Shown here: one piece after another, positions 6,276 to 7,417 of the stretch | How the letters are laid out: each line of letters opens with the position of its first letter | How positions within the stretch are numbered: position 1 is the stretch's first letter | Assembly: GCA_018370615.1 (NCBI GenBank) | Contig: JAGZAC010000073.1 | Span: forward strand, 1 to 7,417 | Source of the DNA: Clostridiales bacterium | Lineage (GTDB): Bacteria > Bacillota > Clostridia > Oscillospirales > CAG-272 | Direction of reading: 5' to 3' | Length of the DNA: 7,417 bases | Program-made: the position numbers and the translations under genes | The notes under the pieces: model-generated | The model's database searches: none | Seen by the model: only the letters and a program-made list of their open reading frames with translations | What the model was told of the DNA's origin: nothing

Positions 6276-6306
6276 AGAGCAGTTGTTTTAACTGCTCTAT
6301 TCTTTT
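6276..6306 (+). terminator. Rho-independent terminator of the nitroreductase/radical-SAM operon
   Basis: AGAGCAGTT and AACTGCTCT form a perfect 9-bp stem around a GTTTT loop, followed by ATTCTTTT. It begins 15 bp after the radical SAM stop codon. The stem is moderate in GC and the T tract is interrupted, but the position fits. Confidence 0.8.
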
Positions 6307-6470
6307 GCCTGTGAGTGGAAGGGAGCGGCCAGCCCTGATGAAACCGAGGGAATGATTGCGAGAAATGCAAGGAGATGGTTGAAGTTTCTGTCAAGCTGAC
6401 GCTCCGAGAAGTTCATATAAGATGATTCGAGAAATCGTCCGACAGCAATTTGCATGACGGTGATACTCCT
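6307..6470. other. Stretch without a clear gene; possible coding relic
   Basis: Two short frames with protein-like character are visible. On the plus strand, after a TGA at 6339, about 25 codons contain NDCEKCKEMVEVSVKLTL and end at a stop near 6422. On the minus strand, a frame starting near 6455 gives a 52-aa peptide (MQIAVGRFLESS...) with no recognised family and no convincing ribosome site. Neither looks like an intact gene. The CEKCKEMVEV stretch could be the remains of a cysteine-containing protein lost when the neighbouring cassette arrived or decayed. Otherwise nothing is seen here. Confidence 0.3.
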
Positions 6471-6471
6471 G

Positions 6472-6511
6472 AAAAAAATACCGCCTGTCATAAATATGAC
6501 AGGCGGTATTT
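6472..6511 (-). terminator. Terminator of the HtrA-like protease gene
   Basis: A perfect 17-bp inverted repeat (6476-6492 with 6495-6511, core ACCGCCTGTCATA) folds into a strong hairpin. On the minus strand it is followed by a run of seven T, starting within the stem, and sits 9 bp after the protease stop. The plus-strand side has only TTTCGTT, so action is mainly leftward, though it would also shield the protease gene from transcription coming from the left. Confidence 0.93.
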
Positions 6512-6519
6512 CGTTGCTA

Positions 6520-7417
6520 TTACTCGGAAAAGTTAATGTCGCTTTCCGGCTTGTATTCATAGCAGGTGACTTCAACTTCTATCATCTGCCCTCCCCGGTA
6601 TACCGTAAAGGTAAGCACGTCGCCGACCTCGTGGCTTGAAACTGCTTCCTCCACATCGCTGACTGAGGTAATTTCCGCACCGTCTACAGCAATGATTCGG
6701 TCTCCTACCTGAAGAGCATCGTCATTATATCCCTCCACCAGCTGCATTACATATACGCCGGTAGCCTGAGACCCAAAGTAACGGTATGCAGTAAAGGCAT
6801 CCTGTACATCATACAAACTGATACCAATATAAGTCTTTCCCGTCACATAACCATTCGTCTGCAGTTCTTCAATAACATGCTCTGCATCGTTTACAGGAAT
6901 GGCAAAGCCAAGTCCCTCAATTTCCGTACCGGTGGATTTCGCATTGACAATTCCCACTAGCTCGCCCTTCATATTGAAGAGCCCGCCGCCGGAGTTACCA
7001 GGGTTGATCGCCGCGTCAATCTGAATCAGCGTCATCAATGTGTTGTCAACGGTAATTTCCCGGTCAGTAGCAGATACGATGCCGCTGGTAGCCGTACCGC
7101 CCAGTTCTCCCAGGGGGTTGCCCACTGCCATCACCTGATCTCCTACCTCCAGTGCAGAACTGTCGCCGAAAATCGCGGGCTCCAAGCCCTCAGCGTCGAT
7201 TTTCAACAGCGCAATGTCGGAATCCTCGTCGCGGCCAACCAATGATGCTTCATACTCCGTACCGTCTGTAAGCCGCACGTTGATAGTGTCTGCCACGTTA
7301 TTTTCAGATACGATTACATGATTGTTGGTTACGATATAGCCATCCTCACTGACACTAACACCACTGCCGGCGCCACTGCTTACGTATTGAAAGTTTCCGT
7401 AAGAAGTGAGGAAGTCT
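6520..7417 (-). CDS. HtrA/DegP-like trypsin-family serine protease with PDZ domain, N-terminus missing
   Basis: 298 residues are visible and the frame stays open to the right edge, so the start lies outside. The protease domain has an intact triad, numbered within the fragment: His33 in VTNNHVI, Asp67 in DSDIALLKI, and Ser142 in NPGNSGGGLFN. One PDZ domain follows (about 193-283) with GVYVMQLVEG and LQVGDRIIAVDG. The order of protease then a single C-terminal PDZ is that of DegS/HtrA-type proteins of Bacillota, which are usually anchored outside the membrane by an N-terminal helix; that part is not in the window. They degrade misfolded extracytoplasmic proteins. A GTG at 7296 is frame-open but lies after the catalytic His, so it cannot be the true start. 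The gene is convergent with the radical SAM operon. Confidence 0.95.
   Translation of the reverse strand, partial: DFLTSYGNFQYVSSGAGSGVSVSEDGYIVTNNHVIVSENNVADTINVRLTDGTEYEASLVGRDEDSDIALLKIDAEGLEPAIFGDSSALEVGDQVMAVGNPLGELGGTATSGIVSATDREITVDNTLMTLIQIDAAINPGNSGGGLFNMKGELVGIVNAKSTGTEIEGLGFAIPVNDAEHVIEELQTNGYVTGKTYIGISLYDVQDAFTAYRYFGSQATGVYVMQLVEGYNDDALQVGDRIIAVDGAEITSVSDVEEAVSSHEVGDVLTFTVYRGGQMIEVEVTCYEYKPESDINFSE

Noticed and set aside
7294..7296. GTG as the start of the HtrA-like gene
   Set aside because: The frame stays open upstream and contains the catalytic His segment VTNNHVI, so the GTG is internal.

Overview
The window looks like chromosomal DNA from a Gram-positive anaerobe of the class Clostridia (Bacillota), possibly an Oscillospirales or Lachnospirales gut commensal. 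The grounds are a T-box riboswitch, purine-rich Shine-Dalgarno sites, a GatCAB amidotransferase operon, a clostridial nitroreductase/radical-SAM pair, and palindromic repeats of a type I associate with gut Clostridia. The taxonomic call is inference from content and style.

Left two thirds (about 1-4600, minus strand): one transcription unit for tRNA-dependent amide aminoacyl-tRNA synthesis. Reading leftwards it has a consensus sigma-A promoter (4600-4572), a T-box leader (about 4565-4290) with its own terminator, a repeat-filled stretch of about 0.5 kb, then a single ORF in which aspartyl-tRNA synthetase is fused to GatC (3660-1576), then gatA (1570-128) and the start of gatB (124-1, cut by the window edge). 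Gene gaps are 3-5 bp. The T-box specifier loop carries GAAC, which reads as AAC (Asn) or, shifted by one base, GAA (Glu). These are the uncharged tRNAs that would accompany AspRS plus GatCAB activity on tRNA-Asn and on the tRNA-Glu/Gln side. The likely model is an AspRS that also charges tRNA-Asn with Asp, physically tied to the amidotransferase that converts it to Asn-tRNA-Asn.

Between the T-box terminator and aspS lie two tandem copies (201-bp period, about 95% identical) of a palindromic repeat, plus a probable degenerate partial copy. They make the untranslated leader about 900 nt long.

Middle (about 4665-6306, plus strand): a visibly AT-richer two-gene operon with an extended -10 promoter. 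It holds a nitroreductase-family flavoprotein and a COG1533-type radical SAM protein that I recognise as close to 'radical SAM mobile pair protein B', closed by a rho-independent terminator. It looks like an acquired cassette.

Right end (6307-7417): a short stretch with no clear gene, a strong hairpin terminator, and the 3' part of an HtrA/DegP-like serine protease on the minus strand, whose N-terminus lies outside the window.
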